This document shows, in pieces, positions 25,401-38,800 of a stretch of DNA of 64,000 nt. The notes beneath the pieces were generated by a model. The model did not search any database. It saw only the letters and a program-made list of their open reading frames with translations, and was not told where the DNA came from. The DNA is taken from contig OX104127.1 in the NCBI GenBank assembly GCA_944470555.2, positions 53,062,934-53,126,933 of the forward strand. The letters run 5' to 3'. The position numbers and the translations under genes are program-made. Source of the DNA: Heterobilharzia americana (taxonomy: Eukaryota > Platyhelminthes > Trematoda > Strigeidida > Schistosomatidae). Position 1 is the first letter of the stretch. Each line of letters begins with the position of its first letter.

Positions 25401-28400
25401 GCTAATTCACGGTCCAAGTAAGTGCAATTTTTAATATGAAGCATTGCAGTAAAACATAGCTAAATAAATAATAATAACAGAACATACTTACTGATCACAA
25501 ACACGTACACCTTCATTACCATAACCTTGATCAGGAACAGGTAAACGACCAGTAGAACATCTTGCACAAACACCTCTACCGCATGCACGACAATGATGTT
25601 TAGAAAAATCATCAATAAATGGTCTTAATGATTTTGGAGAATTCGATTCACGATTTAATGACTCTGCACATGATGAAGACCGATGAAGAACAGAATTCAT
25701 TTGACTAACAGATATTTTATCTTTTTGATGACTATCATTCATAGATTGATTTTTATCTTTTGACAGATAATTACTTGTACAAACAGAATCATCTGAAGAA
25801 CTTGGAAATTCAATTTTACAAACTGCACACGCTTTAATACTAGAATTAGGCTGCCAATATCGAGGAGCTACACTATCAGCGATTAGATCACCAAGTCGAC
25901 GTGCTGGAGGACCTGCCAATTGACTTACTTGACTAGAAACAACAGTTAATCCATCTAATAATAACTGACTAACTGGATGTGTACCCTGTAATAATAATAT
26001 TAACAAATAGATAATAATAGTTGTTTGAATAAAATACACTTTACATAATAAAAGGAACATTATCATAGTAGTGACAGCGACTGACCACCAGTAGGTGTAC
26101 ATGTGTGTGTGTGTGTGCATGAAAAAACTTGACATACAAAATGATTTTCACATGAAAGGCATTGTGAAATAGCAGTTCTACACAAATCTCTGGTAAAAAC
26201 GTTGTCCTCTCATGGAATTAAGAAAATATTTCTGATCTAAATAAAATTGTTGATAAGTATACACAACAGTAAGAAAAGTTTGTGAATGATAAGTGCAACA
26301 CACACACACACACACACACACATACGATTCTGTCATTTAATAAAAGTACCTTTTTCATGTACTACAAAACTGAAGAAAAAATAATTAACAATCTAGATAG
26401 ACTATACGTTGTCAAATAATGAATAATGTTTATAATTCAAGAATATACAGTTTGGAAAACAAAATGTAATTGAATACCTTAATAATTTTATTCTTTTCAT
26501 CATTATATGGCTCATTGGTTTAGGGAGTTGACTTTACACTAATGGGCTAGGGGTTCGAACCATGCTCCGCCAAACCAAGGTTTGTGCAGCAAGATAGTTT
26601 TGTATCACTCACCCTTACATAAGAGATGTAGCTTACTGCCTGTTGCATGAATGTGTATTCTCTTCAAACATTAAAACGGTTAATCATTTCACTTATAAAA
26701 TGAATTTTGAAATCATAATGTCTAACAAATTATGTAATATATAAAAAAAAAAACAAAGAGAAAATATAGGAGGATGAAGATAATAGATTACCGAGAGTAT
26801 TGACTTTTCCCCTTGCCAAACATGTACAATTTCCCAGTGTACTTGAGGATTCATCTCAGGCTCTACATTACCTGACCAATAACCACGACTACGATAAATA
26901 GTACCATGCCTTGGACATTCTAAAACATAACCAGCCCAAAGATATTTTACAACTGCTGAAAGAGCACTGGCATTTGATTCTCCACTCTTAGGGACCATCA
27001 TAGTTCGTTGACCATAAGCATAGCAAAGCTTGTTTTATAAAATAAAAAATGGGAAAGAAAATAAGTGGAAAGAACTATTATTATGCGAGGGAAAGAAATT
27101 ACTGTGTAACAATAAAAAAGATTGAATTTTTTAGAACAAAATGAGACGACAACATAAAGAGCATTTCCTGAATCCTTTCAGCACACCCGCACTCATAGGA
27201 ACTTTTATTTAAAGACTGTTAGCAGATTCCTCTACACTGAGATTATTGTTAACAAATGCGAAAACATACACTTTGAGTAATCAAACAAAATCACCAAGAT
27301 TGTTCATAAATGCATCTAATCTATGAATTGAGTAACAGTTACCGAAGCACAAACCATTTCCATGTCTCATATCTCTAGAAGTTATATACTTCAGTTTTAT
27401 CAAAAGATACAATCAGATTGACAAAGAGTAATGCACTACCTCAACGTTATACAATAACCTGAACTGCTACACTGCACAGAGACAAAGAAACTGGAAACTG
27501 AAAAGTGAGAAAAGATGAAGAAGAGGGTGTTGGTTCTACAGGGAACAGATAGGCTAAAAAAAACTGTTTTTGAACAGAACTAAAGAGTAGAGATACAGCC
27601 GTGCCACTGCAACTGATTTCAAATCACTCAATTCAAAATTTCCGAGGATGTAGTTCATTTAGAAGGACGAAAACTCCCCCACAAAGTCTTCGTCTAACAA
27701 CAATGAGACACTTGACGGATTAGTACTATTTCATTTTTCAGCTTTCTAGCAGACCCAACACAGGTGGGTTAACGTCGATTAAAAACCTTGTAAACCGTCT
27801 GGCCTTACTTGTCATAAATTAAGAAATCTAACATCACTAATCCTCAGTTTCAGATTAACTAACATGCACGTTAGAAATGATTCAAATGCGATCGAATGAG
27901 TTTAACCTTCTCATGTCTTTCAAATTCAAAAGGTACATTATAGTAGAAGAGTATTATAATAATAACAATAACATAAATAAAAAATAACATGCACCTTCTT
28001 CCAGTAGGCAATAAGTCAGGGGGAAGTATATTACACAAGATAGGCTTCAGCATGTGTTCCACATCTCGAGCCACCACCTACTTCGAAGTGTCATGCTGGA
28101 GGAAGTTGGATTAGCTTGGAAGAGGGTTCAAGGTGACTAGATCAGACCAGACCAGATGTGACACCAGTCGATGAAGTCCCTAGCTATTGATCTCACCCAT
28201 GTGGGGAGATGTAGACTCACTGACTAGGTGGAGTCCATGAGACAATGGAAATCAGTTGTTGAAGACTTGATGACATGGCTGAACATCAGTAACATTGGTG
28301 AAGATGTATTCACTCCTTGACATCTTCTAAAACTTGAATATTCACACTAACCTCCATCTTCAGATTATTTATTCTCTCACATTACTTTACCTTCTCTGAT

Positions 28401-31400
28401 ATCACTTTTTCACTATCCACCTGTTCTTTTTGTACTACTATGAACCGTGTCAACTTGAGTTGATGGGTATGTGTGCGACCTTTTAAGTTGATTTTGCTTG
28501 CCTGTCTGTGGGATCTACGAACACAATGCAGCTGACCGGATATCAGGAAGTGAAGTGGGGTTCAAACTCGCAACACACAAGGAGATAATCAACACTCTAG
28601 AACAATGAGCAATGGCTCCATCCGTTCCCCAAAAGACAAATGAATGTTCCGAAGATGCTCTAGATAGAGTAGGGCGGGAAACAGCAATCATATTTACCGC
28701 TCCCAATCTATCGTAACTGATTAAAAAAGACTCCCTATAAGTGAAGTAGTCAAATCGGTACCAAGGAAGAGTAATCACTTTGCGTTTGAGAAGGCATACT
28801 GCTGGTGCTGAACATTCTCAGGTTTCTTCTTAAAATATTGAAAATAATCGCTAAAATCTGTTCCGTATATCTTCAAAATTGATAGTAAATAGAATCCACA
28901 TAGGAGTAGACGAGTAATAGAAACGAATGTATATAACGGTACCTTTACCTTTAATACAATCAAGTTCCATCAAACAACTCACATAATCTGCAACTCAATG
29001 ATACAATAAAACATATATAACATCATCTCGATGGCTAGTAGTGGAATCTAGGATGTGGGTTTCGTCCTACTTAGGACTCACTCGTCACCTGGATGTGACT
29101 GCACCCCAATGAGTGATCTTGTTCACAATGAAACTCAAACCCCGGCACCCATAGCCTCAAACACCAAAGCGTTATCCACTAGGCCACCGGGATATAATTC
29201 CTAACTTTCGTACAACGACCATTAGCTGTTGTTTTGATAGCAATGGGAAGCAAATAGTGAAACAAAACAAACAAACAAAATTGCTTACCTTGCAGAAATA
29301 CAATTTATTCTGAAGTGCTGGATCATAACGACACGGAGTTGTATTAATTCCATTGGAATCCAAAAATTCAGCCATATGACTAACATTATTTGAAGTGTGA
29401 TTAACGCTTAGACAACATCTTACACCACAACTAGTACATTTACACGGACAAGTGAAATATTCTTCAACAAATGTTGGTGATGAACAAGGCAGATCAGATG
29501 AGAAACGTGTATTCAACGCTTGTAGAATATGAAATATATGCACTAATTTACGTGGAGCTCTAACAGATATATCACGTATCTTTTTGGCAACCATAGATGC
29601 TAGAGGCTAGAAAAAGGAAAGAGAACAAAATACGTAATATTAACTAAGCATCGTTCCGTAGAGAATCAAAATAACACATAGGAGTATTCAATACTTTTTT
29701 TTTATCAATAGGTATAAGGTTACATTGGTTAGAATAATGTTGTATCCTAACGATTATACCGACTAAGTGACTGTAACTGACTGACTGAATGAGTGAGTGA
29801 GTGAGTGAGTGAGTGAGTGAGTGAGTGAGTGAGTGAGTGAGTGAGTGAACACATAAATATTACAGCCTAATATTTCAAAAACTTAGATTCCACTAAGTTT
29901 TTTAGGCAAAACATAACATATTTGAAACATAGTTATGGAAATACGAAAGTTGAGTACAGTACTGAATGATGTAAACGGTTTTATGCATAGAAAAAAAACT
30001 GCAATGCAGTCACTAGAATACATTATGAGTTGATATGTTTTTATTAACTCCCCTCCTCTCTGAATTCAACAACAATTACAAGTATCGGTTTGACTATCTG
30101 AGATAGGTATAGTTTGATAGACTTGTATTCACACTGGTTGATGATTGAAGGTGAAATGAAAATCTAGGCAGAGGTTAAACTCGGTCCAGGGACCTCCGGG
30201 ATACTGGTCTGGTGTTCTACCAATTGAGCTACGAGACCCGGCTTCTGGTCGGATTTTTATTTCACTTCAATCGCCAAGTGATAGAGCACCGGGATAGGAA
30301 CCCAATGGTCCCTGGTTCGAGTCCTATCCCAGTTCAGATTTTCATGTCACCTACAATCACCACCCAGTATTAACAAATGTAATGTTTAAAGTCTTCTTAT
30401 ACAGAACTTCCACTACATTTTGCCTTCATAACAAACTAAGTAGAATGGAATGCAGAATGTAAATATTTCTGAATTTTTACATTGGTCAGTGATCGACTTA
30501 TCATCATCAAAATCAACATAGGACAGGGCACTCCACAACCGCCCAACTTGCCGCACATCGTATCAGCATAGCAAGTAACAAGGCGACGAAATGGAGGATG
30601 AAGGAAGAAAAATCGGTCAAAAGAAGAAACTAGTAAAACAGAGGAAGGAAGAATGAGAAAATGTGATTAAGTATAGTGGTTCAGACAAGGATAATGTGTG
30701 TATACATCTGTACCACTGATATAAATTCGGAGCCATATAACCTAGAGTCTCCAAACACTGATCTCTTTTGTCCCACGGACTTCAAACGGCTAGTCTGCAT
30801 CGCCCTACATCGCTCAAACTAACAGTGAAAGACTTCATGCATTGACGCTGTTTTAATCTGCGCGCTTCGAACCTTTTTCCAGCCTGAACCTACTTCGGTC
30901 AACATTGTGCGACGAGGCACACGTAACACATGTCCCAGCCATCTCAGTCGACGTAGATTCATAACCGGAGTTCCCATAATAATGTCGTGTCAACCTCCGC
31001 TCTTTAACTCAAACAGCTTTAGACACCCAGGTATCAGTTCTATTACCTGGCATAACTGCGTATCAATTCTAATTCGTTTACTTCACACAAACTCAATGAG
31101 ACAAAGGAGACTAACCAAATAAAGTAACAAGTGTTAAAAGATGGATGGTGATGAAATGTTGAAGATTTAGAATAAGGCAATATATGTATCTGTAACCTCG
31201 CCTGGTTAACTAGTTTACTAGTTACTAGCCGGTCCTAAGCCCGGGTAAAGAGGGAAGGTTGGGCATAGGGCTAGCAACCCTACCCCGTAAAACAAATCTA
31301 ACCGCTAAAGAAACTTCAAAGCACAAACAAAATATAAAAAATGAAAACAAACTTATTCCCCGCTGGAATCGGAGAGGCGAAATGACGCCAGTTGGTGAAA

Positions 31401-34390
31401 GCCTTCGGGAAGCCAATTGGCCGATGTGTCTTCTCTCGATGAAAGCGAAAGTAAACGTGGGGACATGGAATGTCCGCACGATGTTTGAACCCAGTAAGGC
31501 AGCCCAGATTGCAAAGGAGATGAGAAGGTATAACATCGAAGTGCTTGGGATTTGCGAAAGCAGATGGAATGGGAGTGGACTCTCCAAACTGTCAACTGGA
31601 GAATCAATAATCTACTCCGGTCACCCAGACGACAACCACGAGCACACTGAGGGAGTGGCTATCATGATGTCCTCAAGAGCATCGAAGGCTCTCATGCAGT
31701 GGGAACCAATCTCCTCCAGGATCATGACAGCAAGATTCAACTCAAAAGGAAGAAAGGTCACAATCATACAATGTTATGCACCTACAAATAATGCAGAGCA
31801 AGAGAAAAAGGAGGAATTCTACAGACAACTTCAGTCAACACTGGACAAGACGTCAGTTGGCGATATCAAAATTCTAATGGGCGACATGAATGCCAAACTG
31901 GGAGGGGACAACACGGGAAGAGAACTAACCATGGGTCGAGAGGCGCTAGGTGAAATGAATGAGAATGGAGAATTGTTTGCAGAATTCTGCGCATTCAACG
32001 ATTTGGTGATTGGAGGCAGTGTGTTCAGGCACAAGGATATCCACAAAGCGACATGGACTTCACCAGATGGACACACTAAAAATCAAATCGACTTTATCTC
32101 AATCTCAAGAAAATGGAGACGCAGTCTACTTAACACAAGGTCAAGAAGAGGAGCAGATGTAGGTTCAGACCACTATCTAGTGCAAGGAACCTTCCAAATC
32201 AAGTTAAAAGCCTTCAAGGAAGCTGGTGATAGACCTCAATTCAAGTACAACACTCGGAAACTGAAGGATGAAACTACAAAGGAGATCTTCAAAGCAGCCA
32301 TCAAGACAAAATGGGAGACATCGAGGGACATCCCTGAAGAAACCTGTGTAGAAGAACACTGGAAGTCTTTGAAAGCTATGTGGAAAGAAACCTGCACAAC
32401 AGTATTAGGAAGGAAGAAGAAAGAAGACAAGGAATGGATCTCGACGGATACCTGGAAGCTGATAGAGGAGAGGAGGATGGTGAAGCAGAAGATAAACCAG
32501 TGCAAGGATGCTCAACGACAAGAGGAACTGAGCACAATGTATAAAACACTGGATAAAGAAGTGAAGAAGAGTGCACGCAAAGACAAAAGACACTTCTACG
32601 ACACACTGGCAAGTGAAGCAGAACAGGCTGCAGGTAAGAGAGACCTGACGACATTGTATCAAATAACCAGGTTGCTATCAGGGAAGAGACCAACACAGAT
32701 GAAACCAATAAAAGATGAAGAAGGAAATTTAATTACAAAAGAAGAGAAACAGAGGAAACGATGGGCCGACCACTTCAAGAAGCTCTTGAATCGACCACCA
32801 CCTGCACTTCGTCCAGAAATACCACCTGCAGCCGCTGAATTACAAGTGAACATAAATCCCCCAACGAAAATGGAAGTCCTGAACGCCATAAAGCTACTGA
32901 AATGCGGGAAAGCAGCAGGACCAGATGGAATACCGCCAGAAGCACTGAGAACAGATGCAGAGACAACAGCGGACATGCTCACACCACTATTGCAGAAGGT
33001 GTGGAGGGAAGAGAAGGTACCTGACGATTGGAAGAAGGGTTACCTTGTCAAACTGCCGAAGAAGGGAGACCTCAGTGCTTGCAAGAACTGGCGCGGAATC
33101 ACTCTCCTATCCACCCCAAGTAAAATATTAAGCCGCATCATCCTGGAGAGGCTTAAAGACTCACTGGATTCAAAACTGCGACCGGAACAGGCAGGCTTCA
33201 GGAAGTACAAATCATGTGCAGACCAAATTGCAACGCTTCGTATCATCATAGAACAGAGCGTAGAATGGCAATCAGCTCTATACCTCAACTTCATCGACTT
33301 TGAGAAGGCCTTTGACAGCGTCGACCGAGAAGTAATTTGGAAACTGCTTCAATACTACGGAGTACCGCAAACCTTTATCCGCCTCATTCAACAACTATAT
33401 GAAGATGCCACATGCCAAGTAATCCACAATGGGAAGCTCAGTGATGCCTTTGAAGTGAAGACAGGAGTGAAACAAGGTTGCCTACTATCCCCCATGATAT
33501 TCCTGATTGTGGTGGACTGGATCATGCAGCAAACAGTAGGCAGCGAGAAGAGGGGGATACACTGGACGACGGAAAAGAACCTAGAAGACTTGGATTTCGC
33601 CGATGACTTATGCCTAATGTCACATAAACTTGAAGATCTGCAGGCAAAAACTAACAAGTTGACAGAAGAGGCAGCTAAGACGGGACTTCAGGTGAATATA
33701 GAGAAGACAGAAGTGATGAAGATACCGCACCACCACCATCAACAACAACAACAAACTCCAATCACCGTCAACGGGAGAAACTTGAAGGAAGTAACCTCCT
33801 TCACTTATCTAGGAAGCACTGTTTCAACTACAGGCGGGACGGACGAGGACGTCAAAGTCAGAATCGGAAAAGCAAGACAGGCGTTCATTAGCCTGAAACC
33901 AGTGTGGAGATCTTCTGCACTCAGCATGCGGAACAAGATACGGATTTTCAACACCAACGTCAAGTCAGTGCTCTTGTATGGCTCAGAGACTTGGCGCGTC
34001 ACGAAAGGCATTTCCAATAAACTACAGACATTCATCAACAACTGCTTACGCTCGCTGCTGAAGATCAGATGGCCAGAAAAAATAAGCAACAAGGAACTCT
34101 GGGAACGAACCAACCAAGAACCTATCACGCAACAAATATGCAGGAAGAAGTGGAGATGGATTGGCCATGCACTGAGAAGGCCGACTGAGGACATCACGCG
34201 TCAGGCCCTCGAGTGGAATCCCCATGGGAAGCGACGAGTTGGACGTCCGAGGGTGACATGGAGGAGGTCATGCGAAGAGGAAATGAGAGGTTGTGGGCTG
34301 TCGTGGAACCAGGTTCAAAAGATCTCAGAGAACAGAGGTCACTGGAGGCGTGCTACTGAAGCCCTATGTTCCACTAGGAACCCAAGGGAC

Positions 34391-34443
<53 letters not shown>

Positions 34444-35806
34444 TATAGATGTGTACAAATTGCACTAAATTACAAGTCCTGACATCTATAGAAACTACAC
34501 AGCTCCGACAACACAAGTCATTTCACATGATTACATCAGAAGAAACTTGGGTGCTGACAGAGTTGTGAGGGCGGTTGACACTTCCCGGCTGCCCACACCG
34601 TGGAAGGCTATTTCTTCTTAAGGTACCTGAAAGAGATTTGTGTGACCGCAGAGCCCATTGGACATCTGCTTGAGGCCTGTCACACCCAGCCTTTTGAGTA
34701 TGATTATTTTGAACTTTTGTATTTTTGGGGCCGGATGAGCGAAAGGAAACGACAAGTGAACCAACACCGCCGGCCCGGCAGACCGTGGGACGTGGTGGAG
34801 TGTGTTATTTTTGGGGCCGACCTTTTCTAACCCCCCCTTCCACTGAGAAGGCAGCATCAGCATGGCACTGCTGGTCGTCCAAGGGAAACACCTTACTGCT
34901 GTCACACCCCATCCAGCTAGCAGCAGTACGACTTCGCCCTCAGACCCCCATCATAGTGTAGCAATTTACACTATAACGGTAACTGCTTTTCGTCTAACCA
35001 CTACCCAACAGACCTTTCTGGTATGGTAGGACCTCGAGGGAACAAGCGTTCCACCAGCATAGCTCGTTGGGTCATTGTGATATGCAAGCCCGACCACCAC
35101 GTCAAGGTAGCAGCAGTTCAATTTTGTAAATCATTTGAAAACTATGATGAACTTTATGACAAAGTAAGCAGAAAGTTGATAAATAGACAGGAAACTATTC
35201 TCTGTTTCCTTAGGTTTCTATGTTCTGCTATCCTAATTAACGTTGGTCGGATAGTTTGACCCATGTGCTTGACTTCACAGTCATTACATGAAATTTATTT
35301 GGCAGGATCCTTTGATGGACAAAGTCTGTAGATCAATCTATAAGCTTAGGTGCTGCTCTAATGCTGACCTTATGAAGAATCCTAAGAAAAAGTAGGCCTT
35401 TTCATGTCTCTTTTATGTGGTAAAACTGTGGAGGTTTTCACCATGGTTCCACTACCAATGCTTTGTGTCTGTAGTTTGAATGTTCCTATTACACCTTATT
35501 TGTTTCTGGATAAACTAATGGGAGAGTAGCTGTTGAATAATAGTACATCCTTTCGGAGCGACTTTAATGGCCACAGCTTCAGTTGGTAAAACAGCCAATC
35601 AGCTGTCGGTATTTCGGTTGGGAAGGTGGTTATTCTTAAAATGGAGAAACATGATTGGTTGTCTCACAAGTTGTTAGCGTCGTCTCCCTTTTTTGCGTTT
35701 CATTTCATGATTTTCATTTTCCACCTTATCACTCATTTTTCGTGCGCAGTTACGTGTAGGTGTTAACCAAGTGTTATATCCTTGTTGTCACCTCATATAA
35801 GCTAGG

Positions 35807-35886
<80 letters not shown>

Positions 35887-38800
35887 ATATCCAGATGAAA
35901 CAATACCTGAATAAAACCGGAAAACCTAAACAACGTCTACAGAATTTCATACACACCAATAAAACTTCTTTAATACATATTTTCAACATGTCAACTTTCC
36001 CATAAGTGCCACTTGGTGGAAAATTCAAATTAATTTTAAGGGTTAGAGCATACACCACGTTGAGATGAATACTTGTAAGTACAAAGCGTATGAATAAATC
36101 TGTCTCATCGGAGATATTTGACATGAATATGTGACCTATTCATCCATATCTGCGCTATCGAAAAAACATAAAATTTAGGGGAATTAAACATAAATGAAGA
36201 TCTGGTTTGAAGGACGTGAATGAATCGTGTTAAATGAGACCAAATTTAACAAATCACCTAGCCAGAAAGACAAGTGAATGAGTGGAAAAGTAATTAGTAA
36301 CGACCATAAAACTAGTATTAAAGAATTAGCCCATAAAAATCAACTATCCTTACTTGGAAGAAGTGCCCGAGTATTTGCTTTTCAATATTGCTGAATATGA
36401 CCGCCTCTCTGTGTAATTTCTAATATTAGTTGACTCAACACAATCGTCAAAGAATAATCCTAGAACCGATACTGATGTAAATAGTGAGATACAATCTTAC
36501 CAACCTTTGGTAACACCATTGAATCAGTGAGAAACATAAGAATTGTACTGGATATATACGGTTCTTCTGGCTGCTATCACTCGTCTTAAAAATATTACCA
36601 TCTGCTATTATGGAGGATAACAGTTTCTAAGCGTACTGCTTAATGGCAGTCAACTCTTTACTTCAACTTCATCGACCTTGAAAAGGCATTCGACAGCGTC
36701 GACCAACTAGTAATTTGGCAGCTGCATCAACACTACGGAATGCTACTAGTCTTTATCAACTTCACTCAACAGTTACATGAAAACGCCACATGCTAAGTGA
36801 TTCACAATAGAAAGCTCAGTGACATCTTTGAAGTGAAGACAGGAGTAAGACAAGGCTGCCTACTACCACCAACCATCTTCCTGATTGTGGTCGACTGGAT
36901 CATGCAGCAAACCGTGAGGAGCGATGGATCGCTGAAAAGACCCCAGAAGATTTGGATTTCGCCACCGATGATGATTTATGTATAATGTCTTGTCGCACGA
37001 CCTCGAAGATCTACAGGCAAAAACCAACAAGTTGACAGAAGAGGCAAGGCAGTGAAGACGGGACTTCAGGTGACCGTAGATAAGACAGAGGTGATGTAGA
37101 TACCCAGCCGACAGCGGCAACAACAACAAGCACCAATCACCATCAACGGGAGAAACCTAAAAGAAGCAGTCTCTTTCACTTACACCTACCTAGGCAGGCA
37201 GCATTGTTTCAATTACAGGCGGCGGCACAGACGGGGACGTCAAAGTCAGGATCAGAAAGACAGCAAGACAGGCCTTCATCAACCTGGAATCACTGTGGAG
37301 ATATACTGCACTCAGCACAAAGAACAACATCCGGATTTTCAACACCAACTCAGTCAAGTCAGTGCTTCTATGTGGTTCAGAAACTTGGCGCGTCATGAAA
37401 AGCATTTCCAACAAACTACAGACACACATCAACAGCTGCCACCTACGCTGACTCGATACTGAAGATCAGATGGCCAGAATAATAAGAATAAGCAAAAAGG
37501 AACTCTGGCTGGCAACGAAACAACCAAGAACCTGTCGCCAAACAAATATGCAGAAGAAAGTGGAGATGGATTGGATTGGACATACACTGAGAAGACCATT
37601 CGGAGACATCACGCACCAGGCCAGGCCGTCGAGTGGAATCCAAAGGGGAAACGATGAGTTGGGTATCCAAGGGTGACATGGAGGAGATGGTGTGTGAGGA
37701 AGAAATGAAAGCTTGTGGACAGTCGTGGAGCCAGGTTCAAAAGATTGCAGAGAAGTGAGTGCAATGGAGACGTGCTACTGAAGCCATATGTTCCACTAGG
37801 AACCCAAGGAATAAATAACAATAACAATAAGCGTACTGCTTACGATTCATGAGAGCCGTTGTCGGGATCGAACAACAATACTTCTTCAAACGTTTATTGA
37901 ATTGGGCTTCACTTTACTGTTTTAACAGTAGCCTCGTAGTATTTGATTTTGGTACTCAATTAACGAAGGTAGTGCTTCAAAAAAGTTGAGTAAATTTGTT
38001 CCATACACTTTTATTGGAGGCTGGAATTAATTCGTTTATCTAGTTACTCAAATATCATCGAAATTCAGGCCTAACTGGACCATTTGGTACTTGGATGTAG
38101 AGATAAATAAACTATAGTAGTTAAATGTGTTGTTTTCTTTCAGGACTTTCAGGAAGACACAATCCGAAATGTGTTTCTTTTGAGACTTTTCATCAGCTTC
38201 GGGTTCGCTAATACCATCTGAAAACCTTTACACAAATGTAGCTGTGCAGTCTTAATGAGTCACGTTTGTCACCTGATGATCAATATAAGGCATATTCCCT
38301 TAATGAGATATTGCATTCAAGATTTTGTCTCCTCAATAAAGTTCGGAGTAAGCCATTTAGGAAGATATTATTTGGATGGATATAACTATGACGAAGAATT
38401 TCCCAGAACTATCTCAGATACTGCAAGCTTGATAAAAAAAAACCCACAGAAACTCACTGACTTCATTCACTGTCATATAATCCCTGTCATTTATTAACCA
38501 TCGAAAGAGTCTGAAACGGATAACGAAAAACTATTCAGTGGAAAGAATTCTACTCACAACAAATCACTTTCAGGAGCTTTTCATCTATCTCGAAAAGTTC
38601 TATAGTATAACCCTCATGAATAGTAAAGACAATGTTGATCAACTGTCATCTATACTAGAAGTGGATAATTAAGTGCTCGAAAAAAGATGTTCAGAAAGAC
38701 ACAGTTAAAGTGACAAAATAAAAGTTGGTGAAAATCTTAAAGGTAAACTATTAAACATTGATGGACATTATTTGTATTGTAACTGTATTCAACGAATGTA

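Larger units (their letters stand above)
27029..29288 (-). other. ZFYVE1 intron 5
   Basis: 2.3 kb between exons E and F. Holds the LINE 3' end at 28043-28497 and the S1 SINE at 29029-29192. The part at 27029-28042 has nothing recognisable. Confidence 0.85.

Noticed and set aside
29790..29849. GAGT tandem repeat as a possible CRISPR-like array
   Set aside because: Units are contiguous 4-mers without spacers and the genome is eukaryotic.
30140..30362. Functional tRNA genes
   Set aside because: The A-box and D arm look right but the T arm and acceptor stem do not pair, and the copies continue into a shared SINE tail. The same reasoning applies to the S1, S2 and S3 heads.
31225..34197. Minus-strand frames opposite the intact RTE ORF
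   Set aside because: Antisense shadows of the 1003-codon polyprotein with no independent features.
31194..34442. Target-site duplication ATGTAT around the intact RTE
   Set aside because: Only six bases match, the flanks are AT-rich, and the 5' boundary is uncertain by several bases.
34600..34961. Overlapping 76-95 codon frames in the GC-rich block
   Set aside because: Frames are open in several phases on both strands because stops are rare at higher GC; no domain seen.
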